A program made the translations under genes and the position numbers. DNA of 64,000 nt from Adenanthera pavonina (taxonomy: Eukaryota; Streptophyta; Magnoliopsida; Fabales; Fabaceae). Below the pieces are notes generated by a model, which saw only the letters and a list, made by a program, of their open reading frames with translations, was not told where the DNA came from and did no database searches. Positions 25,443 to 36,240 of this stretch are shown here, piece by piece. The stretch spans positions 40,813,001 to 40,877,000 of the forward strand of contig JAIVEN010000002.1 of NCBI GenBank assembly GCA_026686845.1, in the 5' to 3' direction. Every line of letters starts with the position of its first letter. Within the stretch, counting starts at the first letter, position 1.

Positions 25443-26645
25443 TTGAAAACTTTTATATGCTTGAAAACTTCAACTTCAGGTGTTAGTTATCTTTGATTAA
25501 AATGTGGCAGTGAAGTTCAGTCTGTTTTATTTTCTTGGCTTGTTTAAATTTTCAGTTTCTGTTAGTTTTTTGCTTGGTTTCTTTCTATTGGAAAATAGAA
25601 TAATGAGAATACAAGGAATTATTGTTTTATTTGATTTCGCTCTTACTCTTTTATTAGTAAGATTCATTTATTATCCTTGGGCCTTGACCCAAAAGTAATT
25701 TATTTATGATCAATCTAAGTGTATTTAGATTAAATTTTACATAATTGATTATAAGAATAATTGATTTTATTGAATTGATTTTAGTATAACTAATTTTGTC
25801 AAAAAAATAATTTATGTTTAGATATTTTTATCTTAAAAATGATTTTAAAAAAATAAAATATGTTTGAATGAATGACTTTTAGATGGATAATTAAAAATTT
25901 TGGATAAATAATCTCTTTAATGAATTATTGAGAATGATAAGTAAAAATTTTTCACTTATGCAAGTAAATGACTTTTATTTTGTTATAAGTACTTATTGGG
26001 TTATGGGTTTGATAATATCCTATTATAAGCATTTATGGATTTGCTTATTAGCTTTCCAAAGTGTTATCCAAAGAAGTCTGAAATATTAGAAGTAAAAGAA
26101 GTTATGCGGTTCATAAGTCTTCAATAGTACAATATACCATAAGCAAAAGAAATTACAGTGTTCACAAGTCTTTAGTACAATTTATTTCGGATCTCGTGTA
26201 AAAGTGAATGATACTCACTTGATTTATATCTTATTTGACTTTTTTTTTTTAGTTCAATGACCTTGTTTCATTTAGATTTAATCAAAGAATCGGATTTATT
26301 AAAAAATTGTAAAAATAGTGGGATTGAGCCGGTATATTTCATTTCGGGTCTAAGCCCGGCCCCAAAACACAAGTGGGTCCTGCCCGGCTTGTTTTCTCTC
26401 TCGCAAGGCCATACACGGACAGAGTTCCCAAGGCAGACAGGAACCCCATCAAGTGTGGTGACCTGTTGAAGAAACTGATCCTATGAGTAGGCACATTAAA
26501 TTGTGTAGGGATAAAGTAAAATTTAAGAGACCAGTCTCCATTACACAACTCAATTATTTGCAGCAAGATTGTTGAACCTGTCCTCTGGAACGGCTCCTTT
26601 GAAGATGTGGATTCTCGGTTTGATATATTCATACTTCCAATGTTA
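25443..26645. other. EIF2A 3' flank and unassigned sequence
   Basis: 25443 to about 25600 is the probable EIF2A 3' UTR, and part of it is repeated at 36090-36240. From about 25690 the sequence is AT-rich and MITE-like. The higher-GC stretch 26320-26620 looks gene-derived and is open on both strands, but it contains no domain I recognise. Confidence 0.45.
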
Positions 26646-26921
26646 CTCCTTTTATTTTTTATTATAAATTATTTTTAATTATTTTATACATATCTAAAAA
26701 AATAATTAAAATTTTTAAACTTTATCAAGGTTACCATAACTTTTCATTATTACCCTTATTAAATTATACTTATTTTAATTATTTATTTCTTAATTTCTTT
26801 CTGTCATAATTATTTAATAAGGAAAAAATATGGAAATGAACATTTAATACTCATAAAGTGACTTATATTTTATATATTTAAATTTTTACAAAACATAATT
26901 TATAATAGAGAATAGAGGGAG
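26646..26921. mobile_element. Stowaway-type MITE (Tc1/mariner)
   Basis: A 276-bp element flanked by TA. The left end is CTCCTTTTATTTTTTATT and the right end is AATAGAGGGAG. It is AT-rich and non-coding, with subterminal inverted sequence (ATAAATTAT / ATAATTTAT). Confidence 0.65.
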
Positions 26922-27206
26922 TATTAGGTAAGAGGAGGAATTTCACACATTTTAAGAAATATTTATTACATTTTTATACTCTTAAAAAAATCAAAATTTT
27001 CAATTTTATTCCTATTAATTTCATTCCTTTAATTAAATATAACACAAGTTACAATACTAATGATAGAATAAATAAAGGGTAAAAATGACAAATTACTACA
27101 TATTGCCATTATGGGGCAAAAAAAATTCCTTATGTTGCTTTATAATATGAGACAGATGGAGTAGTGAACAAGATTAGCTGATATTGCGAAATTATTATGA
27201 AAAATA

Positions 27207-27502
27207 CACTCCCTCCTATCTCAAATGTAAAGGATGAATAACTAAATTACACAAATTAAGGATTGTGGTTAAAAATAGTTAATTCTTTTAAAGATGTCCC
27301 AAATTAGAAAAGTTTTCTCAAAATACTCCTATATTAATGTATACACCATTAAATTTTGTTATTATAGGAAATATTAACACATATTTAATAAGAGATATGA
27401 TTAAACAAATAAATAAATAAATGTAGAGCATAAATCATATTTACCATTTATATTTTAGACTAAAAAATGAATCATATTTGTCCTTTATATTTGAGATGGT
27501 AA
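27207..27502. mobile_element. Probable Stowaway-type MITE
   Basis: The left end CACTCCCTCC is followed by ATCTCAAATGTAAAGGA. The right end carries the complement, TCCTTTATATTTGAGATGG. About 296 bp, non-coding. The right TA boundary is approximate. Confidence 0.5.
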
Positions 27503-27883
27503 CATGTACCCATTGCCATAATTGGCACGAGGTAAAAGACCGTAATCGTAACCCATTGCACCTCATTATTACAGCCCAGGTCCTGCATGGAATCACATTA
27601 ATCCATTCAAGAAAAGAACAGTTAAGAACGTGCTCACCATTGCAGGATTAATGAGGCGGATCCAGTATTTGTAAATAATATAGCTTGGTATGAATTTGAT
27701 TTTATACATACATTGATTGATATATTGATGCTTATTTTTTCGATATATCAATTGGTTTTCAAGAGTTATATTAAGTTTTTATTAATTGTTCAACAGACAA
27801 TGTTCTCCTTTTTCCACTCAACATGAACTCATATTATTGATAAAAATACTTATTTTTAGATTTGTAATTGTTTTGTCAAATAT

Positions 27884-27908
27884 CCACACACACACACATA
27901 TATATATT
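27884..27908. repeat. (CA)n(TA)n microsatellite
   Basis: Compound dinucleotide run of CA followed by TA in intergenic sequence. Confidence 0.8.
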
Positions 27909-28218
27909 TGAGTCGTAGTGCAGACAACTTTTTCATTGGTGGAATGAAGCAAAAAACATCAAAGCTTCTCCATCTCCAATAAAGTAATAGTTTAAAAAAC
28001 AAAACCAAAAAACTTTTGGAGTGTAATATTTGAACTCTCATTTTTTAAAGAATTAAAATATATGCCACAAGTGGGGTTTATTAAGCACATTTAGGGCCAT
28101 TTTTTCACACCATATAGGATAATGCCTAATGGGATATGATCTGGTAAAATTTTAATGCTATACAAGGTTTGGCATGACATTGTATAAAATATTATATCAT
28201 GTAAGATAGTGCTATTAT

Positions 28219-28878
28219 CCAATGTTGTCAGAACCGGACCGGACATTGAACCGGACAAGTCACTGGTTCAAGGTTCAATGGTTCGACCGAGGTCGAACCG
28301 GGGTCGGACCGGTAGTGATTAAAATAATATATTTAAAATAAATAATATAAGTTTAAACAAATTTTATAACTTAATTAAAGTCTCAAACTAAATAATATTC
28401 AATTATCAATATATTATTCACTACAAACAAATTATTAATGAGTTTCATAACTCAATATTTTAATTTAAATAAACTAATATTCATCTATAATCATATTTTG
28501 AGTTTAAAATAATAAATTAATAATTTATTATTTATTATTTATTAAGTAAATATATAATTTTTAATAGTTATATATCATAATAATGCTTATATAATATTAT
28601 AATATATAAAAAAAATATATTTTATACTAAAAATGATGCTATTTTATCTTAAAAATTAAAAAGAATTTTTTAAAAAAATTTGAAAAAAAAAATAAATCAG
28701 AACCGGTTCTACCGGTTCAGAACCGGTTCTACCGGTTCAAGGCCGGTTTCACCGGTTTTGGACCGGTTCTCACCGGTTCTGAACAGTACTGGTTGAAACC
28801 TATGACCGGACCGGACTAGTGACCGGTTCCCGGTCCGACCGGTCGAACCGGCCGGTCCGGTCCGATTTTTACAACAAT
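28219..28878. mobile_element. hAT-like MITE with AACCGG-rich ends
   Basis: A 660-bp element between perfect 8-bp direct repeats GCTATTAT (28211-28218 and 28879-28886). The ends are CCAATGTTGTCAGAACCGG and the complement ATTGTTGTAAAAATCGG. Subterminal regions are packed with ACCGGTT/GGACCGG words in both orientations around an AT-rich core. An 8-bp TSD is the hAT signature. Related, more decayed copies are at 52612-53470 and 58341-60377. Confidence 0.85.
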
Positions 28879-29213
28879 GCTATTATCTGATAATGTATGT
28901 TATAATAAGGGATGGTATAAAATTGAACTCTTTTGACAGAAATATACTTTTCTTTAAAATATAATATATTCAAATAATTTTTTTGAATTATTAATATTAC
29001 AACATTATTAATTTTTATTTTTAAGCTAAAATGTTTTTAAAGTAAATTGAATTCTGATTACACGTGAAAATTAGGTTGTCTAAGATGTAGAGAATTTTTA
29101 TATTAGATACAGAATCAGAGAACAATATCCCAAATTGATAATGGGTGGTTGGATAGTGATCAATTTATGCCTGGAAACAGTGAGTGATTATGGTAAATGT
29201 TGATGGTTATAGA

Positions 29214-29683
29214 TAGGGTTATGCAAAAGGCCCCGTAGCCCTTTCACTGAGCCAAGCAGTAGGTTGGGATTAAACCCAGTCTGGTATTCATATATTATTA
29301 TATTTTTTCAACTTTTTTTATGAATATTAATTTATTTTATATGATTATTTTTCTTGATATATCATCAATTGGCTTTATATTATTATGTAATGCTATTTTA
29401 AAATTTAAATTATTTTTTAATTTAATATATAAAAATAGATTATAATTATTGAGTATTCATTTTTTTTAAAAAAATTACTTTTAATCATAATATTATTTTT
29501 CAAGAAAATATGTATTGAAGGTAATTATATTTTTATTAATTAATGTTTTTTTTTAATTTTTTAATGCTTTTATTGATTTCTTTAGGTCAAAAACCTAGCC
29601 TGATCCTTGGCTCACTCAATCCAACCTAGGTGCTCATAGGTTTGGGTATTTGGGATGGGGTCAAACCCGTGTACACACTCCTA
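29214..29683. mobile_element. hAT-like MITE
   Basis: A 470-bp element, starting TAGGGTTATGCAAA and ending so that the complement reads TAGGAGTGTGTACA. The flanks GTTATAGA and GTTATGTG match at 6 of 8 positions, consistent with an aged 8-bp TSD. Both ends carry GGGTTTGA/TAAACCC-type words. The centre is AT-rich and non-coding. Confidence 0.6.
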
Positions 29684-29956
29684 GTTATGTGATAGTTTGT
29701 AGAGCCATTTAAGAATTTAAAAGGAATATACACATATTTTTTATACATTATAATCTTATTGGATCTTATCTCACCCCTAAGGCCATATTAAATTATTTAT
29801 CATTTTAATGTATAAGAGAATATTATAAGCTCATACAATACATTATATACATCAAATATGTTGTAAATTCTCATAATACATTGTATTAGTTTACACTATT
29901 GTGATAAAAAAGGGAGGAAAAAAATAAAAAAAAGTTTGTACCAAACGTGCCCTTTA

Positions 29957-30985
29957 CTGTGGAAATGACGGACAGTTAGGATTGTTGACAAAATAGTTGT
30001 TTAATGAGTGCATCATTATCGTCATCTCACAAACTGACTGAGCTATGAATTATTAAGCCATGGGAAAATTATAGTTAAATATTACAAGATAAAAAAATTA
30101 CAAAAACATACTTTAAACTTGTGAAATTACAATAAAATATTAAAATATCAAATTATAAATATTGTTATTACACAAAATAACTGTTTTGCCTTTTCCTTTT
30201 TTTCTCCTTGGTCCTCCCTCTCTCTCTCTCCTTCCTCTTTTCCTTCTGAGACTTTTCTCCCTCTCCCTCTCTTACCTTCTTTCTCATTGAGGGCCTCCCT
30301 AATCTCCTCATCTACCATCAATGCTCCATAGTCACCGCTCCCCCATCTCTCCTCCCCCTCACCTCCTCATTCATTGTCTTTGTCATTGTCACAACCCAAA
30401 AGTACCAAGATTCATCATCACAAAGCCGAGATCCATTATCTTATAGTCGAGATCCACTGTCATAGAGCCCATATCCACCATCAAGGTGCTTCACTCTCAC
30501 CCTCTCTCCCATCGCCTTTGCTCCCTTTTTCTTTTTTCTCTCAATTTTCATTTTCTCCTTCTCCTACAAGTTCTTATTCTTGTTTCTTTTTGGCTGTTAC
30601 TTTTTTTTATTTTCAATTTACTGATTTGAAAATTTATAGATCTAGTGTTTTATAGCCATCACAAGAAGAAAATGTATATAGATTAGTTGTGAATATTAAT
30701 TGATCAATTGTAAATTTATATAGATTAATTGTAAATATGTGTGGGATTATTTTTTCTTCACTTCAAAATGAACGTGTATCAGTTATAAACTTAGGAAGAA
30801 TAATGACAAATTCACAAGTATTAGTTACAAATATCCGTGGGATTATTTTTTAGTTGAAAATGTACATGTATTAGTTACAAATTGTCAATTATTAATTCCA
30901 AATTGTCGATTATCATTTATAAATAGTCAATAGTCGAGCATAAGATGAGTTCCTCTAATGGTCAACCAGATCAATAGCTCGGTGT
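29957..30985. other. Intergenic low-complexity region
   Basis: A pyrimidine-rich tract (about 30190-30370 and 30480-30590) is followed by AT-rich sequence with repeated words such as TTAGTTACAAAT. The open frame at 30374-30655 is compositionally biased and is not believed to be a gene. Confidence 0.5.
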
Positions 30986-31403
30986 TAGAACTGTCAATTC
31001 GGGTCGGGTCCAAATCGAGCCGGGCCAAAAAGCCCGAATTGAAAAATTGGGCCTACGGGCCGGCCCGCGGGCTTTTCTTAATTTTTTAGTATTTTTTTTA
31101 TATTTTTTTTAATAAATTTTTTATATAATTATTTAAATTAATACAACTAATTATCATCATAATTCATCAAAAATTAACATAATATTTAAATTTTACAATT
31201 TATATATCACTAATTAATAAAATAATATGTATTTTTAATATTTTAAACAAAAAATAAAAGAAAAAGAAAAAAGTCTCGGGCTTTTGAGCCGGGCTCAAAA
31301 AGCCCGGATTATGTATTTACTCCCGAAATTGAGGCCCGAGTCCGCTCATTTTTTCGGGCTTTTCGAGTCGGCCCGTCGGACTTGGCCCATTTTGACGGCT
31401 CTA
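30986..31403. mobile_element. hAT-like MITE with GGGCCGGC-rich arms
   Basis: A 418-bp element flanked by CTCGGTGT (30978-30985) and CTCGATGT (31404-31411), 7 of 8 identical. The ends are TAGAACTGTCAA and the complement TAGAGCCGTCAA. The arms contain inverted GGGCTTTT/AAAAGCCCG words around an AT core. This end sequence is typical of short hAT elements in plants. Confidence 0.8.
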
Positions 31404-31794
31404 CTCGATGTCTAATCTGATCAACCATCAAAGGGTCATCTTAGTTGCAAATTTACTAATACCCATTACAAATTTATCAGCTTTCATTACAAATCGCTAA
31501 ACATTAATTACAAATGAATATATTTATTTTAAAAAAATAATATAAAAATTAAAAAAATTATGGCATAAAGGGCAAAAGTATCTTTTTGCATCATCAATAT
31601 ACTTACACTTAGGTACTATAGTACTTTTATATAATGACCAATATTTAAAGTAATTTTTTTATTTTTATGTTATTTAATTTCCTTTAGAAAAAATCCAACC
31701 CTAGGTTCTCAGCGTCTTAGGGAGATAATAGTCCAAGAGAAACCCACCTAGGACGGATTTTGGTAAGCAGTGCTTAGTTACTCCTTGGAATAAA

Positions 31795-31803
31795 TTAGGG
31801 TTT
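31795..31803 (+). promoter_or_regulatory. Telo-box (TTAGGGTTT) upstream of EIF3D
   Basis: TTAGGGTTT, the complement of AAACCCTAA, lies 31 bases before the EIF3D start codon. Telo-boxes are enriched near start sites of plant translation-machinery genes. A possible short leader intron (GTAAGC at about 31762 to CGCAG at 31828-31832) cannot be confirmed from sequence alone. Confidence 0.6.
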
Positions 31804-31833
31804 TCCCATCGAGGAATCGATTCGTTCGCAGCA

Positions 31834-33546
31834 ATGGTTGGAATCCTTGAAGTCGGAGCCGTCCCTTTCAACCCAGACGGGTGGGGACCGCCTGACGCTG
31901 CGGCCGCCGCCCCCACCACCGCTGCTTCCTCCGCCAGCAACCTTCCGATGAATGTCCCCTACGCCCCATTCTCTCGCTCAGACAAACTGGGCAGGATTGC
32001 GGACTGGACACGCAACTTCAACAACCCTGCCCGACCCAAGAATCCCGCCGATGCTGTATTCGACTTCACCAACGACGATTCCTTCCCTGCCTCCGCCGAT
32101 GATGATTCCTCTTTCCGCCTCGTCGACGGAAAGCCCCCACCGCGACCCAAGTTTGGTCCTAGATGGCGCTCCCAACAGCAGCGGCAGCTCCCTCAGCGCC
32201 GTGACGAGGAGGTGGAGGCCCGAAAACGTGAGGCTGAGAAGGAGAGGGCACGCCGTGACCGTCTCTATCATCTCAACAGATCCAACGCAAATGCTACACG
32301 TCGTGAAGCCGCAGTCTTCAAATCTTCTGTGGATATTCAGCCTGAATGGAACATGTTGGACCAGATACCATTCTCAACTTTTTCGAAGCTTACATTCACT
32401 GTTGCTGAACCCGAGGATCTTCTTCTCTGCGGTGGACTCGAGTATTATGACAGGTCTTATGATCGAATTACCCCGAAGAACGAACGTCGTCTCGAGAGGT
32501 TTAAGAATAGGAACTTTTTCAAGGTTACTACTACTGATGACCCAGTAATCCGAAGGCTTGCTAACGAGGACAAAGCGACGGTTTTCGCAACTGATACAAT
32601 TCTTTCAACGCTTATGTGCGCACCCAGGTCTGTTTACTCCTGGGATATTGTTATTCAGCGAGTTGGGAACAAGTTGTTTTTCGATAAGAGGGACGGGTCG
32701 CAGCTAGATTTGCTCTCCGTCCACGAGACCTCTCAGGAGCCATTGCCTGAGGCTAAGGATGATATTAACTCAGCTCATTCTTTGAGCGTCGAGGCAGCGT
32801 ATATTAATCAGAATTTCTCGCAACAAGTTTTAATAAGAGATGGGAATAAGGTGACTTTTGATGAGCCTAATCCTTTTGCAAATGAGGGTGAGGAGGTTGC
32901 TTCTGTGGCATATAGGTATAGGAGGTGGAAGCTTGATGATGATATGTATCTTGTTGCGAGGTGTGAAGTTCAGAGTGTTGTTGATATGAACAACCAGAGG
33001 TCCTTCCTTACATTGAATGCATTAAATGAATTTGATCCCAAATATTCCGGTGTCGATTGGAGACAGAAGTTGGAGACACAGAGGGGTGCAGTCTTGGCGA
33101 CAGAGCTGAAGAATAATGCAAATAAATTGGCTAAGTGGACTGCTCAAGCTCTGTTGGCAAGTGCAGATATGATGAAGTTGGGTTATGTCTCCCGAGTCCA
33201 TCCCCGCGATCATTTTAATCATGTGATCTTGGCTGTAAATGGTTATAAACCCCGAGATTTTGCAACTCAAATTAACTTGAATACTGCTAATATGTGGGGA
33301 ATTGTGAAGTCTATTGTGGATATATGCATGAAATTGAATGAAGGAAAGTATGTTTTAGTGAAGGATCCTTCTAAACCCCAGATTAGGATCTATGAGGTTC
33401 CAGCTGATGCGTTTGAGAATGACTATGTGGAGGAGCCATTGCCTGAGGAAGAACAAGTTCAACCTCCAACGGAGGGTGGTGATGGTGGGGAGGCAACTAC
33501 TAAAGCAAATGATGTGGAAGATAAGCAGATCGATGATCAAGCTTAA
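31834..33546 (+). CDS. EIF3D: Eukaryotic translation initiation factor 3 subunit D (eIF3d)
   Basis: A single uninterrupted frame of 570 residues with an ATG start at 31834. eIF3d is the eIF3 subunit that sits at the mRNA entry/exit face of the 40S subunit and can bind 5' caps on selected mRNAs. Family landmarks are the N-terminal VPFNPDGWGPP and PYAPFSRSDKLGRIADW, the central cap-binding-fold region (about 180-500, with ATVFATDTILSTLMCAPRSV, SWDIVI and LNEFDPKYSGVDWRQKLETQ), and an acidic tail (about 525-570). An alanine-rich insert follows the N-terminal motif, and a basic R/E-rich segment lies near 125-150. Codon use is GC-rich at the 5' end, falling toward the 3' end. Length is normal. No frameshift or retro-copy hallmark such as a poly-A tail is seen, so it is taken as the functional gene. 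Confidence 0.97.
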   Translation: MVGILEVGAVPFNPDGWGPPDAAAAAPTTAASSASNLPMNVPYAPFSRSDKLGRIADWTRNFNNPARPKNPADAVFDFTNDDSFPASADDDSSFRLVDGKPPPRPKFGPRWRSQQQRQLPQRRDEEVEARKREAEKERARRDRLYHLNRSNANATRREAAVFKSSVDIQPEWNMLDQIPFSTFSKLTFTVAEPEDLLLCGGLEYYDRSYDRITPKNERRLERFKNRNFFKVTTTDDPVIRRLANEDKATVFATDTILSTLMCAPRSVYSWDIVIQRVGNKLFFDKRDGSQLDLLSVHETSQEPLPEAKDDINSAHSLSVEAAYINQNFSQQVLIRDGNKVTFDEPNPFANEGEEVASVAYRYRRWKLDDDMYLVARCEVQSVVDMNNQRSFLTLNALNEFDPKYSGVDWRQKLETQRGAVLATELKNNANKLAKWTAQALLASADMMKLGYVSRVHPRDHFNHVILAVNGYKPRDFATQINLNTANMWGIVKSIVDICMKLNEGKYVLVKDPSKPQIRIYEVPADAFENDYVEEPLPEEEQVQPPTEGGDGGEATTKANDVEDKQIDDQA

Positions 33547-35734
33547 AGGGTAATTATGCGAATTCCTATTTAGCTGGAACTTCATCTTCATGACCTATTT
33601 CTTTTTTCCCTTTCTCTTTTTCAATACTATAAATTTTAGGTCCTTCTGTGATATGTGTAATCAATTTTGTCTTCGTGTTGGTAAATGTTAATTGTTTTTC
33701 TTGTTATTGTGATTTGAGTGCTCTGTTTAATCTTGGGTTTTGGATCATAGATTGGCCTACCTTTGCAATTCTGATTGCGTTTGTTAATGAGAACTACCCT
33801 AATGTTTTTAATGTTTGTTTTTTGGGAGGTGTCTTAGTCCTAATATGGAGAAATTGTACCAATGTTTGGCCAGTGTCTTAGTCCTAACAATTTGCACATT
33901 ATTGATTCTGTACCCTAGGTTGATTAGTTGTTGTTTTTGGCCAGTGTTGTGAAAGATTTTTTTTGTCTCTCTCAAGTATGAATGAACTTACAGCTCAGTA
34001 TAAGGTGGTGCAGAAATAGGTTCTTCATCTTGATGAAGTGGCCTGATATAGGGGTTCCTTCAATATTGAAGTTTCCTGAAGTAGGCTCTCTGGAGCTCAT
34101 TCAGGTTTTTGGAGGTAAGAGTATATGTTTATCTGTGGCTGCATTGCCACATAAGAGATATGTGTTTGTTTGATTCTCTACGGGCTATGGATTTGGATTG
34201 CCTGATTTAGACATTGGAGCACTAGTAACATGAATATCCGTTTATTTTTGAATTGAAAGAGGTTACCAGCTTCTGAGTTTTAGGGTGATTCAACTCTTTC
34301 TTTACTCTGAAGTTTTTCATGTAAGGGGGTATTTTGGAAAGTTGGGTCCTTATTAAACTGAATTTGTATTCCCAATTGCTTCCCTCTCTTGTGCCATACT
34401 TCTTTTTCAACATCATGGGCTTTTTCTATCTCATTGTCCGAGGCTTGAATTTCCCTCATATAGCCATTTGGGGGGTTCTCTTGTGCTTCCTTTTCAATCT
34501 TTATTGGTTCGTTTTAATTGATTTATCGATCTGTAAGTAATATCTTTGTATGAGGGAAGGTATCACCTTCATAAGTAATAAAGTTTTGGGGTGATACTTT
34601 CCCTCATATAGCCATTTGGGGGGACTCATTATCAAATGAAAATGAAAGAGATACAAAATCAGTGAAGGTATTACGACTTCATATGGAAATTCAGATATAA
34701 AGATGATGATTTTATATTCAATATCATATTTGAGGGATGGGATCGAGTGAAAGATACATGCTTGGAGAGTAGACATATTGAAATGTGCAATACATTTGGA
34801 GTGAAAATGAGTTTTTGGAAAATGATAAAAACCATTTGATTATAATTATTATGGGACAAAATTTGTAAATAATATTGTGTTTTCCCTCTTTACCTCTCAA
34901 TTTTGGAGCGGACAAAAATTAGTGTTTCGACGGGTAAGGGATGGAAAGAGCTCCCCTGTTTCCTATTCTATATTTTTTAGTAACTTCCAAACAAGGGGCG
35001 ATTTTTCTTTTCCGTTTTTAGAACTTCTAATGCTTAACACTATGGGTTGATTGTAATGGGTAGCTCTAAGTGATGCCTTATTAACCTTTATATTTTGTGA
35101 TTTGGTGGTTAGCGGTGTTATCTTATTCTTCTACTTCTTTTTCTTCTTCTTTTTTTATATTTTTTTAAAGAGAGAAAAAAAAGGAAAGAAAAGAAGAGAG
35201 GGGGGCGGGGGGACACAAACTTGGAGTCTAGGTGGTGAGTTGATGTAGTTGCTGAATTTCGTTAGGATATTTTCTTGTTGGTAATTGTGGATTAACTAAT
35301 TGAGATAACTTGGTACTTCTTCATATCATACTCCTGTCATTTTATTTTAGTTAAGTGAAAAATAAAATGACAGAATGTGTCACTGTCACTGTGTCTGACA
35401 TCGATGTAACTATGATATGTCTATACAGGATGTGTCAGAACAAATTTTTTAGTTCAAACAAGAATTAAACTCAGGTTGTCCCCAATATGGGGATGGGGAA
35501 AAGAAAATTGAACAAGACTTTCAACTTCCAGCTAAATGAGAAAATAAAATTTTTTGTTAATGTTTCTGTTAGTTCAAACAAGAGCCAAACAATGTACACG
35601 AGATTTGAACACAAGATTTGAACACGAGACGTTACTTTAAGGGAACAAGAGAACAAACATTGAACCACTTGAACTAATTGTCATTGGTCACTAATGTGTG
35701 ACTCCATCATGGCCCCACCTTTCATGAAGACTGC
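33547..35734. other. EIF3D 3' flank and intergenic sequence
   Basis: The probable EIF3D 3' UTR occupies the first few hundred bases. A 26-base word beginning CCCTCATATAGCCATTTGG occurs at about 34452 and again at about 34603. The second copy forms an inverted pair with GAGGGAAGGTATCACC near 34553. A purine-rich tract lies at 35167-35212. No gene is visible. Confidence 0.5.
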
Positions 35735-36240
35735 ATGAAATTTATGGTTCTGCATGGCAGAAATTAATTGTAGTTATGATGCGTCTTAAGATGATTTACT
35801 CAATGTATCACATGATGTCCAAATGATTTGTATTTGCAGTTGTTAGGAATGACACCCACAGAGTAAGCAAAATTTTCCTGTCTAATTTATCATATTTGCT
35901 TCTTATGATTAGTGTTATTAAATGCTAGTTGTTGATTAATGTAGATAGCTGAAACCTCATTTAGTAAGATAAGACTAATGTTATTGTTGTTGATTAATGT
36001 AGATCAACCAGTAAGAATGCATTAGAAGCTAGAAAAAGTGGGAGCGATCAAGGGAGAAAAAGGCTGCCGAAGCTGGCAATTCTTCGTGACTGAGTCAATT
36101 TGATCACTTCTATAGTGCGCAAATGCCTGAAAGCTTCAAGCTTTAGGTGTTAATTTCCTTTAATTTATAATGTAGCAGCAAAGTTTAGACATTTTGTTTT
36201 GGCTTGTCTAAGTTTTCGGTTTCTGGAAATAGAAATTTTT
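35735..36240 (+). pseudogene. Decayed segmental copy of EIF2A exons 12-13 with 3' flank
   Basis: Matches 24985-25590 of EIF2A: part of intron 11, the 23-base exon 12 (35845-35867), intron 12, exon 13 (36004-36089) and the start of the 3' UTR. Introns are retained, so this is a DNA-level duplication and not a processed copy. Exon 13 has lost one base near 36030-36048, shifting the frame before the lysine-rich tail, and no upstream exons are present. It lacks the MITE present in the parent intron, but carries a 41-base retro-insertion at 35947-35987. Confidence 0.88.
35947..35987. mobile_element. Tiny 5'-truncated retro-insertion with (TTG)n-like tail
   Basis: 41 bases flanked by perfect 17-bp direct repeats (TGTTGATTAATGTAGAT at 35930-35946 and 35988-36004). 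The insert is a diverged version of the tail seen at 42545-42614 (TAGTGGGATAAGGC then TTG repeats). The duplicated flank includes the intron's AG acceptor. Confidence 0.7.

Larger units (their letters stand above)
28094..29952. mobile_element. Composite MITE hosting two nested hAT-like elements
   Basis: The outer ends GGGCC (left) and GTGCCC (right) are both flanked by TTTA (28090-28093 and 29953-29956). The complement of the right end, GGGCACGTTTGGTAC, is of the PIF/Harbinger type. Removing the two inner insertions (28219-28878 and 29214-29683, each with its TSD) leaves about 0.7 kb of AT-rich sequence. The left end is weakly similar to the right, so the outer assignment is less certain than the inner ones. 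Confidence 0.5.

Noticed and set aside
26339..26632. Possible gene on either strand of the GC-richer patch
   Set aside because: Open on both strands but no recognisable motif, start context or neighbouring exons. It may be a captured fragment.
30374..30655. 93-residue plus-strand frame
   Set aside because: Simple pyrimidine-rich sequence giving Ser, Pro and His strings.
31952..32548. 198-residue frame overlapping EIF3D
   Set aside because: Shifted-frame shadow of the GC-rich 5' part of EIF3D.
31834..33546. EIF3D as a processed retro-copy because it is intronless
   Set aside because: The frame is fully intact with no poly-A tail or TSD seen, and it has a telo-box promoter element. A single-exon functional gene is more likely.
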